Assembly (NCBI GenBank): GCA_037447655.1
Contig: JBBHKE010000144.1
Location: 1 to 62,000, forward strand
Direction: 5' to 3'
DNA length: 62,000 nt
DNA from: Zygnema cylindricum
Lineage: Eukaryota; Streptophyta; Zygnematophyceae; Zygnematales; Zygnemataceae
Shown: positions 11,152-24,109 of the stretch, piece by piece
Layout of the letters: each line of letters opens with the position of its first letter
How positions within the stretch are numbered: position 1 is the first letter of the stretch
Made by a program: the position numbers and the translations under genes
Notes under the pieces: model-generated
What the model was told of the DNA's origin: nothing
Seen by the model: the letters and a program-made list of their open reading frames with translations, nothing else
The model's database searches: none

Positions 11152-14020
11152 GAAGAGGAATTAAAATAATTGTAAAAGCTTATTATGTTGTGATCGCTGC
11201 TGTTTTTACTGTTCTTTCTTTTGTTTTTTTTAGGGTTTTTGGGCGGGAACATGGGAGGTGCGTGTATTACTTGGTTGAGAAACTTGGGTAAGTTTTAGGG
11301 TTTTATAGACTTACGATGTCAATGTGAATCAATTTATAAATGGGGCGCAAATAATAGATGGTAATCGCCAATAGTTCACTTGTGGAAAATGGTAATAGAA
11401 AATAATAAAGGGACTGTTCTTGTAAGGAAAATGATAAGAACGATAATTTTTAGTTTAAGGCAAGATAGTATGTAGTCATTGGCTACTGTGAGAAAGGTAG
11501 AAACTAATAGAGATCATTGTATACTTCGCGATTTTTACCTAAAAGTACTACTCTTTCCTAAAATTATTTGCCTGTAATATCAGTGTTTTAACTACAAATA
11601 TAAAATCGAAAGTCGAAACTACTGAAATCGATGTCTCCATTGTAGTCTCCCGTTTATAACATACATGTGAAGTCATATCATGTTGAAACAGTCTAGTTGT
11701 GACGTAAAGAAATTCGAATCAAAGACATAATTCAGTTAAAAACATGAAAGCTGAAAACAGAAATTAAAAAAAAAAAAAAAAAATTAGGAAAATAAAAACT
11801 TTTAAACAATCAGGAATGTTACTAATTAATTCGTTCACAGCATGAAGTATGCACTCATACTGTATAATGTGAACCACTTTTTTTATGTAGTTCTCACCAA
11901 AATTCTGTCTGTCTTTGGACTTCTGAGAAGGTTTTTCTACAGAAGGTAACAAAACTAAGTTGCAACTCAAGGGTCCACAATTGGAGAGTCATATCCTCTA
12001 AAAAGTCAAAAGACAATCCGACATTAAATTTAAAAGCTAAAAAAAACTGACGCTGAATCATTATGCTTTTTCAAAAACGTCCAAATATTTATATTTCGAT
12101 CTTGATGGCATTACTTCTTGAAATCCTACCTTCGTACACAAAGTGAAAGTGGATGCTTGATGGTAGCATCCACAACCAAATCTTTTATGTGATTTTATCT
12201 TATGTGATCTTATCTTATGTGATCTTGTTTTATGTGATATTTCTGGGAATTTCGGTTTTGAATCAATATCACATTCTTGAAGGTTGACTGCATGTGTGTC
12301 TATCTCAATGTGTGACGTCACTATTAAAGAGAAAAATTTGGATGCATTTTAAAGCTCGGTTGCTGGTTAAATTGAAAATTTTGAAAGATCATGATGATAA
12401 CTTCCTTCTCAAACATTATATACTCCAAGTCAATCATAAAACTTTAAAACCTAAAAAAAAAAAAATGAACCTTCTTCAATTATATTCAAATCACAAATCC
12501 AATTAAACATACCACAATTGCATACAAACCGTATAGAAAACGCATGAAACAAATACAGTGGAAGTTCATACAAGCAATGCACTACACTGTATCGCTACTA
12601 TATTTATGAAACATTTAGCCTGGGGTCTATTCCCATATGATTAACGCTAACTAAGGTTTAAGAGACACGGACCCATGTCAACCACTTGAAAAGTTCAAGT
12701 AGCGTTAAGAAATAAACAATTAATGTTATTAATGTAATTTTACAATCAATGTCCAAACGGGATCGACACCAATTTAGTGTGGTTAACGCTACAGCTATTC
12801 TCAGTGTACTACGCTGAGTCATTTAAAAGTCACAACCAATATGAATAAAACAAAGAAAGAAAGAAGAAAATGGAAAGAACTTTCGAAACATCTTGTCACA
12901 CCAAATTAATTGTGTTCTATTAATTTGGAGGAATCACTGAGATTTGCCAAATAATACAGTGATTTCATGTATTATTACTGAAAGTTACAGGCCAGTATTG
13001 TACGGAAAATGCACAAATCGTACACATTGTTGTACGACCACTGTGCCCACTTCCAATGACGCCAGTCATCTCATTTCGTACAATAGCCCTAATAGGCTCC
13101 AGTAGCCCTTTGATGCAAGAAGTGTTAAAAATTGATTAAAAAAGTGTTAAAAACGTCCAAATCAATATGATACAACATTTTTACAGGTAAAGGAAATAAC
13201 CTGCAAATGCGTCACATATGTAGACGCAGTTCCATAAAAAAGGGAAATGTGAATGTGAAATGTGAAGGGAAAAGCCAAGCCAAACCTTCGTCAGTTATCA
13301 AATAAAAGAAGAATAAATTGCCATCTATCGTTTTAAGAACAGTTGCAGAAGAATAAGTTCTACCAAAGAATTAAGTAATGTTTACATCAATGTTTGTTAA
13401 AAAAAAAAAAAAACCATACTGACAAAAACCTGCAAAAATGAAGAAGTCCAAGCTGACAAGTACAGATTGTACTCGATTTAACCCCGCCCGTCCCTTTCTC
13501 CTCTCCATTGTACCCATTAAAAACTCATCACAAGCGACCATCGACAGTGTACAAAACAAAGGGCAAAAGGTTTCTTTGATAGCCTTACGGCATCAAAATT
13601 ACAACCTAGTTCTCATCTTTCTCATCTACTTCCTACTCAATAAAGGCACCTCCAGCTTACCAGAGGGTTTTCTTTCTACACCAACCTCATCTCAAAATGG
13701 TACTCGTTCCTCAAAATGGTCCTCGTTTCTCAAAATTTTACTCTTTCTGAAACTGGTACTCATTTCTATAAATGGTACAGTGTCCGTACACTAACGCCTT
13801 TTATGGGCATCTTTTATCCGATGCAATTTTTTTCTGAAACGAACACTAACGACGACAACAATGTTTCCTACGGAGATAGGAAAATAGAAAATGGAAAATA
13901 TAAAATATCGCATCTATAACTCGTGTTTATCCACATACAAACTAGCAGCTGTCTCACATCTGATCCAAGAGCTATATTTTACCCAAAAATTTAGGATTTT
14001 TTGCCTACTTGTATATTAAA
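11152..14020. other. Intergenic region between convergent importin and bHLH genes
   Basis: AT-rich, no convincing coding region. Just after the importin stop, 11235-11288 is bounded by TTTTTTAG and GG|GTAAGTTTT and could be an untranslated 3' exon. Short tandem repeats of about 15 bp (CTTATGTGATCTTAT) lie at 12183-12239. Sequence at about 12540-12800 (TTAACGCTA, TAGTGT) looks like a decayed inverted-repeat element. The two genes converge here, so the stretch holds both 3' ends. Confidence 0.5.
12183..12239. repeat. Short tandem repeat, about 15 bp unit
   Basis: Three to four consecutive copies of a unit like TTATGTGATCTTATC. It lies in intergenic DNA and has no sign of function. Confidence 0.7.
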
Positions 14021-17000
14021 TTATGCTGCGGCAGGTCTAATGCTTGGATCGTGCGGTAAAGATACTTGACTGTGAGATGTGCGTTTAGCAATAGCGACTT
14101 TTTCTGAACTTTCACTACTGCCTCCACTACTCGACCGGGCTACTACTTGCTGATTGGGTGGGGCGAGGGAAAACGTCATAGGAGACGAGGCAGGTTCGGA
14201 AGAGGGAGGAGGAGGGAGACCACCGGATGAGTTCCATGAAGGACCCAATCCACTGGCAACGCCAGGGCCCGTCTCATGTTGATAAGCTCTTTCCTACGAC
14301 ATACAAGAAAAGTAGAAAATGAGCCATTAAGTTATCAGATACAAAGATTTTAGAGTCTTTCTCTCTGTCTCACTCTCCCTCTCTGTCTCTCTCTCCCTCT
14401 CTGTGTCAAAGGCAAGAACGTGGTTTCCTGTTGCAAAGATCATCATAAAATCCACTTTAAAATATGCCTATGTCTTTCACTTACATATTTCGGTTCAGAA
14501 GTGTGGATACATCGGTAAATACTTACCGATACTTTACTTTTACTGACTCAAAATTTCCCGTTGTCCTTTTTTGTACTGATACTGTTGGAAAACTACACCG
14601 GGAATTGTAAACAGCGCTAAAAATAGCGTGGGTTTTATTCTAGTGCCATTAATTCTAATTTATCCAAGTGACATATTCGACTTTGGACCGCTTACCATAT
14701 TAATGTTAAAGCAAATATCAATTAGTAATATTAACAGTAATTTATGTTCAAAGGTCAAAAAAACACGACACCAAATTAGTAATAACGATTTACAATGTAT
14801 AAGAATGTACGACCAGGCCTTCAAACATTATAATTCACTGGAAAACATTATCATAAAAAATAAAAACGGAGGCTCGGGCAAGAATTTCAGTAGAAAAAGT
14901 TTCGACAACTATAGTTGTAGCGCCTTGGAAAATAATAATCATCAGTCCCTTTACCAATCCCTTACGTACGGAATAACTCCAGAATAAAGGAGTGAAAAAA
15001 TTTACCACAAAATAGAACACAACTATACAGAAAACAAATAAAATACAAAAGCACAAAATGGCTCACCTGATGATGTCTCGAAGGAGACCCGTCGCCACTT
15101 GTCATCGCCACAGGAGCCCCTCTGCCTTGACTTTGACTTTGACTTTGTTGATGACCTGGCGTCTGATACAGCCAATGGGGCATAGTCGAAGGAATCCCAG
15201 CAGGAGGAGGAGGAAGAGGAGGAGGAGGAGGGGGAGGAGGAGGAGGAACATTTTGCAATTGAGGAATCTGAGAAGGGATCATTGAAGGTCCTCCCATTTG
15301 AATTTGTCCTTGTAATGAATACATAGGTGAGTATTCCATTGACATTTGTTGGTTTGGCATATGGGTATAAGTGTATGTGGGAGGGTGACGGGAAGGGTAA
15401 GGAGAATATACAGTTTGGGCTCCTCCAGGGGGGGGAGTAGAGGAAGAGGAAGCCGAAGGTTGAACCATTTGCATGGGAATCATATAAGTTGGAAGACTTT
15501 GCATGGGTGCATAATGGGCATAAGGATGGTCGTGAGGATTTTGTTGAGGGAGAGGGACAGAGTGAGGAACGAAGTGACGAGGCGAACGAGCGTAGGAGGG
15601 AGGAAGTTGGCTGTAAAACTCGTGAGGGAGAGGAGAGGGAGAGGGCGTTTCAGAAGGGGCGTTTAAATCGGAGGGAGGAGGTTGGGCAGGTGGTAGTGTA
15701 ACTGAAACTTGTTGGTAGGAGCCTAAAGAGGGATGCATGGAAAGACCATGACTGGGAGGGAGAGGGAGGTAAGCAGCTGGCGAGTAGCTGGGAAGAGGTA
15801 TGTAAGGGGACTGAGGAGAGGAATGGAGATGGTGATGATGGAGTGGGTGGGTATTATTTGAAGGATGTTGAGAGGAGGATTGAATGTGTGAAGGCTCAGA
15901 AGATGACCTTTTTGGAGAATGGCACCGAGGGCGAGGGAGATGCTGAGTTTGAGAGGGAGAGACAGAGGAAGGGTGGGAATAGGGATGAAGATGATAGTGG
16001 GGGTTAGAGTGAGGATTAGAATGAGGGAGCATGTGAGTAAAGTGTGGATGAGAGTGAGGGTGGGAGTGATACAACGGTGGCGGTGGTGATTGAGTTTGAT
16101 GAGGATGAACATTAGGAGGTTCTGATTGAGAAGAATGGGAAGTGTTTGATATTTGTGGTTGGGAAAGAGGGGCATGAGTTCGGGCAGGTAGTGTAGAAGG
16201 AGGAGGAGGACGATTTTGATGGGGTGAGCCAGAATGCATGAGAGGAGAAGGCTGAGGGAGGAGGACAGGTGAGCTAGGTGATTCACATTGTAGCTCTTTT
16301 CCATGACTTTGAATTAACAACTGATGACTCGACTGACTTTTCCCACTATCAGTTTTGGATGTTTTTCCTTCTTTGGTTTGTGAAACCGGTGTTTGCTGCG
16401 GAGTCGGAGGAGGTAGTTGGGTGGCACAACAACAAGGGCCATCCTCTCCTGCGGTTGGAGGATTTGAGCGTGTTACTGGAGGATCCCCAGAGGAGGCAAC
16501 TGGAGGAGTAGAAGAGAGAGGAGAAGATGGAGAGAAAGGAGGAAGAGGAGGAAACTGTTGAGCCATCAATGTGGGATTGACGGACATCCATGGCAACATC
16601 GCCCGAAGTCGTTCTTGAAGCTGAGCTTGAAGATGTTCTGTTTCCGCTTTTAACGCCGTTTTTTCTTGACGGAGCTCTGCCTTCTCATTAGTCAACTGCA
16701 CTACGAAATTCACAAAAAATGAATGAGCATGCTGAATGCCTGTTATCATTAAGAAGTGATTTGTATTGGACTGTGTAAGTGCTAATAACTGTTATCTCCA
16801 GTCCGAATGACGTGGACAATTGTGAACCGCAAGAAGAATTAGCATTAAGAGAAAAACAAGAAGTATTATCAACGATAATCTGTGGTCAGAGCGGAAAACA
16901 ATTGTCACCAGCTTAGTGTTATTAACACTAAAAACGATTTACGGTATACCTTTGTACAAACCCTAAAACTGAGTACGTCCTATCCTGCTGACACCCCGGT

Positions 17001-20000
17001 ATGCGGTTCCCATAGAAGGCCTCCATCGATTGGCATTGTTCATTCATTCCTTCCACTCACCATCCTTCCTCCTTCCTCCTCTTCCGGACAAGCCCCTTTT
17101 TTACCCTCTTTCTGTCCTCTCTCCGACAGTCTTTTGAGTCATGTTTGTGCATTAATCGTGTACATAAATTCACGAATAGTACAGAACATAGACCATGGCA
17201 TTTTTTCCGTGGGTGCTGCTATTTTGATAAGAACGCTTTCTTGCCAGTATTTGACTGAAATGACAACTTATAAACATAATGATAATACATTTTTCTATTT
17301 GTTTAAACGAGAAATGTTAAAACCTTTTCCACCCTCTCCCCTGCCGTCTCTCTCACTCTCTCTTTCTCTCTCTCACATGACCGCATTCTCGTCTCCCTCT
17401 CCAGTCAGACTCTGTTTAACAAACCCTGGGACTTTGACCTGAAACCCCGAACCCAAAATTACCAAGTGATCTAACCAAACCAAACCAAGCCAAACCACGA
17501 CGCACCTCCCGTTGCTCCTCCAGCAGTCCCACATGGTCGGTCTTCAGCCTTTTCACTGTCAGCTTCAATTCTTGCACCATTTGCAAACTGTCGCTCAGAA
17601 TGGTTGCTTTGTCATTCTTTGGCCTCTCAGGATCTACGCCCCCCCCCAGTCTCCCCTCCACCCACCAGAAACCGTCTCTAACTGCTCATTTTTCGCAACA
17701 TGAAAATGTGACTTGTTTTTGTTTCGGCTATAAGAATTGCTTTAGACCAAATTCCAATTTGCAAAAACAATTGGAACGACTATATGGTGACGACCACGTT
17801 AGTACGAGCATTATACGGGTTTTTCGGGTATAAAACACGCATAGTACGGCAATACCATATATAGTGTTTCCAATAGGTTTTACACATTTGAACTATACTG
17901 TGAACAATTCTGACCATAGAAAGCAAGACTGATTTCAAGAAGAAAATGGAGAGCTCTGGCTCTTATAAGTCAGAAACCACACCACGAGTAGAAAGAAACG
18001 ATATAATGATTATTTGTATCATAAACACATAAACATACTTATACTGGTGTTTAACATACTCGCGAATGTATGAAGATTGATGATATGTCAGACAATCAGA
18101 AATGCTGTTAACCCGTATTTTAGGCAAAGTACACACGAAAATCACGTGTAATACGCATACAATTGGGAGCTACCAGATACAGGACTTACACGTTTTCGCA
18201 CTTATGATCTATGGTTTGCTTATTATAGAATGCCCAAATTATGAATGCGTCTGAACAGTATTTTCCCCCATGTTCCCGCCCAAGCTCTGAGGTCCACCTA
18301 GGATTCCCGCGAGGTCTGTAAAATGTTCATTCAGCCGATCTCTCCTAAGCTTTTCTCGGTCCGCCTTATGTATTTTTCGTGTTGACATAGGGTGCGAATC
18401 TCCTCCACCTAGGACAGGCCACGATGTGCTTGAGCCTCTAGAATTCCTCTCCAGCACCCCCAATCCCTGGACAAAAGGTGTCAGGTCCTTGATAAAAAAA
18501 AGCATGATAACCAACATCTTTGTTTATACTCTTGTGCATTCACCTGCTGAAATTTATTATTCATCGCACAATTATCCTTTCAGTCTTTCAAAAAATAGCT
18601 AACACAATTTGGTAGCCTCTCATTTCACACTGTACGTGATTTTGGCTTTTAGTTCTGGTGCCTTGATGTTTCTACACCAAAAACAAAACGTTTTCTTGGG
18701 ACAAACAAGAAACTCTTGGTGTCTCTGTCTGAAAGATGACCAGTTTTTTCTTCTATTAAGCTATCTACAAAACTCGGTTTCTTTTTCTTGGCATACACCA
18801 TAGACCTAAATGAAAAAAAGATAAAACATGGAACGCAGAGCGATTCCAAAATTCAAGACCAGAATCGACAATGTTCAAGACAATTAATATTTGAGACTTA
18901 AAAAACGAAAGAAAATAATGCGCCAGTTAATGTCTGCAAACATATCTCAACTGATAAATCTCCCCTAAAGATCGCAAAATTATTCGACTGAGAATGCTAA
19001 TGAATGCCTCAGTTGGCATATGTTTTCAAATTGAGAAAAACCATGAAATGAACGGCAAACAGTCTTCAAAAATAGCCTTGACATTAAATTCATAAATAAA
19101 TGTAAGAAATCATCAATGGCGCAAGAAAGTGCACACACATCGTCACTAGTACGGCTTCACGACTTCTTGATCGAATTAAAAGCCTCAATACTATACTCCA
19201 ATTTAACTTCTAATCTCGGGAATTAAAAAATTTCCCACTGCCCCCCCCCCTCCAAGGGACCTCTTCCCTTCGAAAACAGGCCGCTTAGTTGATAGCCTAT
19301 TCATTCCGAAAATTTACGCCAAAACGCTTTTCAAAAGTTTACTCAAAACAAGAAAACCTCTCCAAATGAATATGTGACATGAGCCTGTATGTGCGATTAT
19401 GTATGTATTTATGTACATGTTTTACGAACATGTGTACAAATATTTTATTATTTTCCAAAAATCAGTAACAAGATCTGAGCATCACCCTGGTACAACCGGT
19501 CCCAAGCTTTGCGACTGCTGTAACTGTCCTCCTTCAACTATAGGTTGGGACTGAGCCAATGAGGTGACATTCAGAATAGGCTCTCCTCCAATGGCAGCCA
19601 TGGCTCCCTCGCTTACTCCCATTTCTCCTGAAACAGGCGCTTCTAAAGGAGCCTCAGGCGGAGACCACACGACATCTTGTTGGTTGGTTTCCCATCCTTT
19701 CCCATGGTCTGAGCTTCTTCCCCAAACTTGATCTTGAGCTGAAGAAGGAAGGAAAGACCTCTCTACAGTAAATGAATCGCCTCTCCTCTCAATACTAATA
19801 CTTCTCGAACTCTCGTTTGGTATTGATACATTTTGCTGTATCGAGGAAGCCATAAGATGATGAGGCGGTAAACTGTGTTGTTGTTCGACAGACGTTGACG
19901 GCTGTCCTCCCATACCCGCGTTAATGTGCGTCATCCATGAATGTAGGTTTCCTTCCTGAGGAATAATATTTGTACTATGATGACCATGTCTCAGACAAAC

Positions 20001-20408
20001 TATTGGTTTATCTTTTGACGACTGATCCTCGTCATGGCCGTAACCACGACCGTGATGAGCGAGACTATGGGAGTAGAGAGGAAGCTCAAAAGTATTCGGT
20101 TTTCCTTTTTGCGAAAATTGAGAGTCTTCAGACAACTCCGCTTGTCGATGAGTGTCCAAATGGTCTTTAAAAGTCTTGTTTTGATGCAAGGATCGCTGAA
20201 CAGAAGGGGGCCAGTGTGGGAGATGAGCTATGGGAGTCCTCTCCTCCGCGTCCTGGGCTTGTGTGGTAGGAGGAGGAGGAGATGGAGGAGGTAAGAGGTG
20301 TGGGTCAAATTCAGGGTCTCTGGAAGTAGCCATGGTTCCAGTCGCAGTATTGGAAGTAAAGGGCGAGCATCCGGGCGGAGGCCATGGAGGCAGAGGAGGA
20401 TCTGCCAT
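14021..20408 (-). CDS. bHLH121/URI-like transcription factor (5 exons, about 1,040 aa)
   Basis: Predicted nuclear bHLH regulator of subgroup IVb; in Arabidopsis bHLH121 (URI) controls iron-deficiency responses. Exons (minus strand): 20408-19486, about 18466-18298, 17633-17506, 16695-15067, 14293-14021. Exon 2 carries the basic region and helix 1 (KADREKLRRDRLNEHF). Exon 3 carries DPERPKNDKATILSDSLQ and helix 2. Exon 4 opens with a leucine-zipper-like stretch (EKAELRQEKTALKAETEHLQ) and LRAMLPWMSVNPT, diagnostic of bHLH121. The rest of exon 4 is about 480 residues rich in Pro, Ser, His and Gln. Exon 1 is a long N-terminal region without a known domain, also low-complexity. An in-frame TAG directly precedes the ATG. 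The protein is several times longer than Arabidopsis bHLH121 (about 280 aa, from memory). The exon 1-exon 2 joint is unresolved: the donor at 19485 is phase 2 while the acceptor at 18466 is phase 0, so an acceptor slightly downstream (18446 or 18437) or a small extra exon is needed. Confidence 0.9.
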
Positions 20409-20418
20409 CTAATAATGA

Positions 20419-20424
20419 CACGTG
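20419..20424. promoter_or_regulatory. G-box CACGTG in bHLH 5' leader
   Basis: A palindromic CACGTG in the context GACACGTGGC, 11 bases upstream of the bHLH start codon. Group IV bHLH proteins bind G-boxes, so autoregulation is possible. This is inference only. Confidence 0.55.
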
Positions 20425-20731
20425 GCAAGCACAAATGCTGGCAGTCCATGGAAATTCACTCATTCCATGGATGTCACCGAACCCTGACCTAACCCTAAAA
20501 AATGCGAACCCTAAAAATTGGTAATCCTCACTCTTGAACTACAAACCATGGTCAAGTACGAATTTGACATGGTCCGTGTAAGGACATTACAACTACATTT
20601 GTGACAGGGAAGTAAATGGAGTGGTTTAAGGGTTTAGAAAGGGCAGAAAACTTACCAGGAGAGAGGCGAGGGAAGTAAGGGAAATGACGCCATGCGACCT
20701 TTCGAAAACCTCGTGGTTAACACGCCGGGCC

Positions 20732-20737
20732 CACGTG
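20732..20737. promoter_or_regulatory. G-box CACGTG upstream of bHLH gene
   Basis: CACGTG about 325 bp upstream of the bHLH start codon. A further CACGTG lies at 20784-20789 (GCACGTGC), 52 bp away. Confidence 0.5.
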
Positions 20738-20783
20738 CTGCCAACTAGCGGCACATGTCCCCATATCCGGGCAGGCACGCCCG

Positions 20784-20789
20784 CACGTG
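20784..20789. promoter_or_regulatory. G-box CACGTG upstream of bHLH gene (third copy)
   Basis: CACGTG within CCGCACGTGCCAC, about 375 bp upstream of the bHLH start codon. Confidence 0.5.
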
Positions 20790-20989
20790 CCACAAATATA
20801 AATTTTAAAATTTAGGACTGGATGAAACTTACGAATCGATGTTCGAAAAGTACGATCAATACGGAAACGTATGCGTTGGGAATCGTAATATGTATCTCTA
20901 TGCGGACTATCAGTTCTACGAGATAAACTATGAACGAGCAAATCAAAAGAAACAGTATAAATGTGGTTTGCTTCCGGTCTTCAGTTTCC

Positions 20990-21306
20990 TGTCCTGTAAA
21001 ACATCCATCTGCCGCCGATTGTACACTCAAATTTGTGTTGCGCTACAGTCAGTAACAATGGTCCAATAGGAGATCACATCGGTTCAGATTGGACACCAAG
21101 GCGATGCGATACGCTTCTTTTTTTCTAGGGAAACTTTACCAAGCACTTAATTCTGGTTGTTTATTTGGAACTAGTACTGACTGACAATCCATCAGCCATT
21201 TTTGGCTTCCTGATGGATGACTCCAGTGTATCGCTATTAGTCTTGGCTTTTTAGCGATTTGGGCGGGTTTTGCATCAGGAGTGCGAGTTTGTACGGACAA
21301 ATATCC
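20990..21306. other. Upstream intergenic stretch, nothing identified
   Basis: No coding region, RNA gene or clear repeat end seen. It leads into the partial A-type element at 21307. Confidence 0.4.
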
Positions 21307-21550
21307 TACACCGCGAATCGTAATTAGAGTAATGAAAAAATTAGAGTAAAAAAACAAAAAAAAACAATTAGAGTAATTAACTCTAATTTATGTGATATAA
21401 CTTTTTCACAGAGGAAGTTTACTCTAATTTATTTAAGTACTCTATATTGGGAAATGTCGGCAATAAATATCCGCGCTGAAATTATAAACACTAAATTACG
21501 TGGTTGTACAAAATCTGTCAGTCCGTATCGTTTTGACGTCATTATGACGC
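21307..21550 (+). mobile_element. Truncated A-type inverted-repeat element
   Basis: The left terminus TACACCGCGAATCGTAATTA and about 240 bp of the A-type element are present, including AATTAGAGTAATGAAAAAATT and a diverged form of the central CAGAATCTG...GTCA...GACG segment. The right half is missing; the copia remnant begins shortly after. Full-length relatives are at 41761-42265, 44541-45025 and 52836-53341. Confidence 0.7.
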
Positions 21551-21724
21551 TAGGACTATTTGTCGCGTTGAATGTCAGTTAATGTTCACACTGACGACGA
21601 TGCTGTCGACGGACGAGAGTTATGCGAACGGCTTTTTCTCGATGTGATTGATTATTTGTTTAGTGCGATTTCACGTGCTAGCGCGTGTTCGATTCAACCT
21701 CTTAGCTACCCCATTTTGTTCCAG

Positions 21725-23740
21725 GTTATATGGTACAGTTTTCTGGTGCTGCACTCCCTCATCTCTCAGATATTCCTCAAAATGGTTGAAAGTATATTCC
21801 CCACCATTATCACTCATTATTCTCCTAATGGGGGTTTCATGAAACTTCTCACTCCAAGCTTTATATTCTTTGAAGTAAGTTGATGTTTCAGACTTAGTTT
21901 TTAGGAATTACACTCTAGAGTATCTAGACTAGTCATCGATTATTGTCAATATAAACCTCTTTCCTCCAACCGAAGGTACTTTTGCAGGTCCCCAAATATC
22001 TGTGTGGACCAAATCTAGTACTTTCTCACCTCTATATGTGGCGGCTTTTAGAAAGGGTAGTCTTTGAGACTTACCTTGAGCACAGCCACTACAATCATCC
22101 ATCATTTCATTATCCCTAAATTGTATGCCTTCTACTACCCCAAGTTTTTTTATTTCCCTCAACCCATCAAAATGCACATGTCCTAATCGTTTATGCCAAA
22201 TCATCAACTTAGGAACACCAACATAGTAATCATTCTTCTTTTCATTACTCAAGTTAAGCCTAAACATTCCTTGGTTACCCTTATCTGTCGTGAAGTAAAC
22301 TTCATCCCCATACTTAGTTGTAAAGACTCCCATTCTAGTGAAGGTATCAAACTCTTTGTCATCTAACACAGACGTAGAGACAAGATTTTTACTCGGCTGA
22401 GGAATGTAGAGTACATCTGAGAATGTGAGTATAGAAGTCTTACCCTCCACTAAGACTTTCACATCTACTGACCCCACTAGATCTGTAGTAACCACTCTCC
22501 CACTCCCATACTCTATCTCTACAGTAGGGATCTTTCATAGCTTAGTGAAGAGTTCCTTATCACGACACATATGCATTGATGCACTTGAGTTGATGACCCA
22601 TCCTTCTTGTGGAGCTTCCCGAATTGCTCGAAGGGCACACTTCTGTCTCCGAGGAATCTCCTTCTCCTCCTGACTCTCGTCAAGAAGAAGCTCCCCATCC
22701 TCCTCATAAGACTCGTCCTCGATTTCTCCTATCACTTTTGTAATCACATTTGTCTTTTTCTTCCCTGCGGAAGAACCCACTCCACGGTTCTCTTCGAGCC
22801 TCAGCTGGGATAGCTTGACAGAATCCGCGATAAAGTGTCCCGACTTCTTGCAAAAATGACAAAGGCCCTATGGAGACCTTGGTCTTGCCGGCTGCTCTCT
22901 TCCCTCTTTGTACGGTTTCTTCGGGTCCTTCCACCATCGATCCCCTCCTGCAGCTAGAGCTTGAATGCTCTTTCCTCCTCTCCTAATCTCCCTAGTGTTT
23001 TCCTGCACATGTATCATCCGGACCACTGTATTCCACTTCCATGAACTATCACTCATTTCCTGTACCCGGTAAAATATGTTCTCGTACTCATCTGGTAACT
23101 TCATGATGAGAGTGTTAACTTTCATCTTCATTGTACCTTTCCACCTGACACTTTCCATCTCCATATTCAAACAAGAAAGATCATTAAAATAATCTAACAT
23201 CTTTCCTCGTTTGTAAGTGTAACTCACTAGCTTTTGCTCAGCCAACTAGAGCTCCTGAATAGTACCTGTTCTGTAGATCTCCACCAAACTCACCCACAAC
23301 TCCTCGGCCTTGTAAATGTGAAGGTGAGGAGTGGCCAAAGCTTGCGTGAGGTGCCTTAGAATGAAGTTTTTGGCAGCCATGTTCACGTCTTCCCACATTC
23401 GAGTATCGCTCTCCACGCCGCTCCTGGTGCCGTGGCAATAGGAGTGAGGGGTGTCTCCTTCCCTTTCCTTTTTTGTGTCACAATGCTGTCCCCATCATCT
23501 GCCTCCTCTGTGGAAGTAGTGTATGCTGCTGGAAACCTTACCTCTCGAAATCTTGGTAGAGGTCCCGAAGGTGGAAGTTTTACTTGTCTACTGACGATAC
23601 CCCAGTATCGTTTTTCACACAATGCTCCCATCAACATGGCTTCCCAATTGATGGACACATATCCATTGAAGGTGGGCACCCTAGAGGGTGGGCCCATAAC
23701 CTGTAATTCTATGTCCTCTATTGGACAACAGGATACAGGA
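21725..23740 (-). pseudogene. Ty1/copia retrotransposon gag-protease-integrase remnant
   Basis: Reading on the minus strand: a gag-like part from about 23740 (VPTFNGYVSINWEAML; later MLDYFNDLSCLNMEMESV), a CCHC-type knuckle near 22850, protease near 22590, then GAG-pre-integrase (MIWHKRLGHVHFDGL ... CSGCAQGKSQRLPF) and integrase core (HTDIWGP, then MSDNGGEY). It is dead. Gag is split by frameshifts. The fourth knuckle ligand is Ser (CHFCKKSGHF followed by IADS). The protease signature reads WVINSSAS, where copia elements have an Asp in the D-S/T-G/A triad. Integrase has in-frame stops near 21930 and 21907. Homology ends around 21725, before reverse transcriptase. No LTR was found; a weak primer-binding-like match (GGAATCAGAGG) lies near 23800 on the same strand. 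Confidence 0.9.
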
Positions 23741-24109
23741 AGCCTCTAGATAGTGTTCAACTAACCCACGTCAAGCCACAATCTGCCCAAGTCTGGACTC
23801 CTCTGATTCCGAAGCAAAAAGAATCACTGAAAACGGCCAACCAGCCGATAAGTTACGAGCCGGCAAAGATGCCAATTTATACAAAGCTCCCAAGGGAGAG
23901 GTGCCTTTCTAAAAATATTCTAAGTCCAATATCTCTCTCACAAACCCTATCTATTACAGTACGCTCCAATCAGAATACTGTAAAGTACCATATAGTACTA
24001 TCGGCGATGTACTTTATGTACGGCCTCTGTACGACAAGGCCATGGAATAGACGCGTGTCGCCGTCTGGCTCGTCTTTATGTCGTCTGGAATCTTAACTGC
24101 TCAATTGAA

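Noticed and set aside
15723-16304. 193-codon frame on the minus strand within bHLH exon 4
   Set aside because: Frame-shifted shadow of the Pro/His/Ser-rich coding region, and no domain is visible.
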